Shown: piece after piece, positions 62,695 to 64,000 of the stretch
Numbering within the stretch: position 1 is the first letter of the stretch
Layout: each line of letters starts with the position of its first letter
Assembly: GCF_030142155.1 (NCBI RefSeq)
Contig: NZ_CP126247.1
Coordinates: forward strand, 434,001-498,000
Length of the DNA stretch: 64,000 nucleotides
Direction: 5' to 3'
DNA from: Arthrobacter sp. zg-Y820
GTDB lineage: Bacteria; Actinomycetota; Actinomycetes; Actinomycetales; Micrococcaceae
Notes under the pieces: model-generated
The model's database searches: none
Seen by the model: only the letters and a program-made list of their open reading frames with translations
Told to the model about the DNA's origin: nothing
Program-made: the position numbers and the translations under genes

Positions 62695-62732
62695 GACCGC
62701 ACCACTGCATTTCCGCCGGTTCTGACCGGTGA

Positions 62733-62771
62733 TCAAGGGCTCTTCCCGCGGGAAGGGCCCTTGACTCTTTT
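62733..62771 (+). terminator. Terminator after hydrolase B
   Basis: TCAAGGGCTCTTCCC pairs with GGGAAGGGCCCTTGA (15 bp, one G-U) around GC, followed by CTCTTTT. Confidence 0.85.
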
Positions 62772-62813
62772 AACCGAGTGCCTTTATTAACTGAGTGCCT
62801 TTAACTGAGTGCC
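62770..62813. repeat. 17 bp direct repeat after the terminator
   Basis: TTAACCGAGTGCCTTTA, TTAACTGAGTGCCTTTA and a third, shorter TTAACTGAGTGCC sharing its first bases with the end of the second. It starts at the terminator's T run. Confidence 0.85.
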
Positions 62814-62949
62814 GCCGCTTTGACTCCTCGCCGCCGCAGAAAAATGGCCAAGATCCGGATCGGGGCATACTCTTTTCCATAGATCATCCGAAGTACCGTC
62901 CTCCGCCGACGGGCTGGCACCGCCGACGGGCATGCGAAGAGGAATGTGC

Positions 62950-63450
62950 ATGCGCACTCTCGTCCTGAATGCCGGCTACGAGCCGCTGGCCGTGGTGACC
63001 TTCCGCCGGGCACTGGTACTGGTGCTGTCCGGGAAGGCCAGTGTTGTCGCGGAAAGCGGCGATCCCGTGGTGGGCCCCACCGAGATCCTTCCCCGCCCGT
63101 CGGTCATCCTGCTGCATCGATACGTGAAGATTCCGTATCGGGAAGGCACGTCAGCCACCCGGCGGGGCGTACTGCGCCGCGACGGACATCAGTGCGCCTA
63201 CTGCGGCAAGGCCGCTTCGACAGTCGATCACGTCCTGCCCAAGTCCCGCGGAGGGGGCGACAGCTGGGAGAACATGGTCGCGTGCTGCCTGCGCTGCAAC
63301 AACGCCAAGGGGGACCGGACCCTGAACCAGCTGGGCTGGCAGCTGCGCTTCCTTCCCCAGCCGCCGCGCGGAGCGCGCTGGCAAATCCGTGAACTCGAAC
63401 GCCCGGCACCGCAGTGGGACGAGTTCCTTGACGCCGGCACCGCCGCGTGA
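62950..63450 (+). CDS. HNH endonuclease-like protein
   Basis: A 166-residue protein common in actinobacteria: N-terminal MRTLVLNAGYEPLAVVTFRRAL, then the HNH site CAYCGKAASTVDHVLPKSRGG with NMVACCLRCNNAKGD, two CxxC pairs and the central Asp-His. The gene is near-universal in the group and is probably not a restriction enzyme; a repair or RNA-related role is possible. I choose the ATG at 62950 with GAGGA upstream over one at 62932. Confidence 0.88.
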   Translation: MRTLVLNAGYEPLAVVTFRRALVLVLSGKASVVAESGDPVVGPTEILPRPSVILLHRYVKIPYREGTSATRRGVLRRDGHQCAYCGKAASTVDHVLPKSRGGGDSWENMVACCLRCNNAKGDRTLNQLGWQLRFLPQPPRGARWQIRELERPAPQWDEFLDAGTAA

Positions 63451-64000
63451 TGCCCCTGCCGCGCGGCGGCTCTTCCCGCTGCAACAATTCTCCCCGCTCG
63501 AAAGAGCTTTCCAGCTCGGAGGACCTTTCCCGCACCGGTGACCGTCCGCGCTTCAACGCCGTTATCTTGGCCGGCGGGCGGTCCTCGCGGCTGGACGGAA
63601 CACCAAAGGCACTGCTGCAGGCCTCCGGCCGGACGCTGCTGGCGGCCGCACTGGACGCTGCGGCGGGGGCGTGCGCCTGCGCCGTTGCCGGTCCGCCGTC
63701 CTTGTCCGCAGTCGTGGAGGAGTCCGGACATGGTGCCGCGCTGCTGGTCCGGGAAGATCCGCCGTTCTCCGGGCCGGCGGCAGCCCTGGCGGCTGCCTGG
63801 ACAGCGCTGGCGGAACGGGACAGTCACGCAGGGCACCTGCAACCGGGCTGGACGCTGGTCCTGGCCTGCGACATGCCGTTCATCTCCCGGGCCGTCGCGG
63901 CGCTCCTGGCCGCCGCCCGGAGCACCGAAGCGGAGGTTGCGCCGGGACGCGTGGACCGGTATGAATCGCTGCTGGCGCTTGATGAAACCGGCAGGGCGCA
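63450..64000 (+). CDS. MobA-like molybdenum cofactor guanylyltransferase/NTP transferase (partial)
   Basis: The first 183 codons of a nucleotidyltransferase. After a disordered 35-residue leader, the nucleotide-binding signature reads NAVILAGGRSSRLDGTPKALL, and LVLACDMPFIS holds the metal-binding Asp. MobA adds GMP to molybdopterin; relatives with this loop act on other cofactors or sugars. The ATG shares one base with the stop codon of the HNH gene (TGATG), so translation is coupled. The 3' end lies outside the window. Confidence 0.75.
   Translation, partial: MPLPRGGSSRCNNSPRSKELSSSEDLSRTGDRPRFNAVILAGGRSSRLDGTPKALLQASGRTLLAAALDAAAGACACAVAGPPSLSAVVEESGHGAALLVREDPPFSGPAAALAAAWTALAERDSHAGHLQPGWTLVLACDMPFISRAVAALLAAARSTEAEVAPGRVDRYESLLALDETGRA

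Overview
The window is high-GC DNA (roughly two thirds G+C by eye) with closely packed genes, GTG/TTG starts and actinobacterial families: DUF3263, DUF3027, an IdeR-type regulator, a WXG100 protein, DUF222-HNH, a bacterial XPB helicase pair, and c-di-AMP riboswitches ahead of cell-wall hydrolases. Gene content and order (ung / DUF3263 / LytR_C / csp / groL, and XPB / csp / DUF3027 / MFS / serC / ideR / M23 / NlpC-P60) point to Micrococcaceae, most likely Arthrobacter or a near relative. This reads as ordinary chromosome: I see no rRNA, tRNA, insertion sequence, prophage or CRISPR array.

Layout. 1-6.8 kb: the 5' end of a membrane protein gene, a decayed VOC gene, an AraC/VOC pair, a ROK repressor divergent from gap with a palindromic operator between them, a patatin-like lipase, and a membrane protein/winged-helix regulator pair with its own operator. 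6.9-15 kb: an FAD oxidoreductase overlapping an ECF41 sigma factor behind an ECF41-type promoter, a cysteine synthase/desulfhydrase homologue, an MbcA-like antitoxin-type protein, a dihydrofolate reductase-like protein, PTH2, a YqeY protein, and a DUF1684/KDPG-aldolase-like pair in which the aldolase has lost its Schiff-base lysine. 15-25 kb: a CoA-transferase, a NimT-type MFS exporter, an S4 protein, a PUA/EVE-like-HNH protein, an acyl-CoA ligase, DUF1540, DUF222-HNH and a coiled-coil protein. 25-33 kb: a maltose-type locus (LacI regulator and alpha-glucosidase divergent from binding protein and two permeases), with two LacI-type operators and a strong intercistronic stem-loop.

33-45 kb: an aldo/keto reductase, CHAD, an MFS protein with a fused tail domain, an LLM oxidoreductase, a FemAB-like transferase, a ThrE-type exporter with a repeat-bearing cytosolic extension, a siderophore-interacting reductase, ung, DUF3263, LytR_C and a cold shock protein. 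45-50 kb: groL behind two tandem CIRCE elements, an orphan WXG100 protein, and a membrane protein/response regulator/histidine kinase operon. 50-64 kb: XPB helicase and partner, cold shock/DUF3027, an MFS exporter, serC divergent from ideR, an M23 peptidase and two paralogous NlpC/P60 proteins under two separate c-di-AMP riboswitches, an HNH protein, and the start of a MobA-like transferase gene.

The best leads are regulatory: the ROK-gap operator, the ECF41 promoter, the doubled CIRCE, the paired riboswitches whose 3' ends merge into ribosome binding sites, and the malE-malF hairpin. A second pattern is a run of short, fresh-looking tandem duplications (8-38 bp) at gene borders and inside some genes. 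I found no clearly new multi-gene system. The nearest candidates are the modified-base-reader/HNH fusion and the aldolase homologue without its catalytic lysine. Function calls rest on motif recognition by eye; no database search was run.
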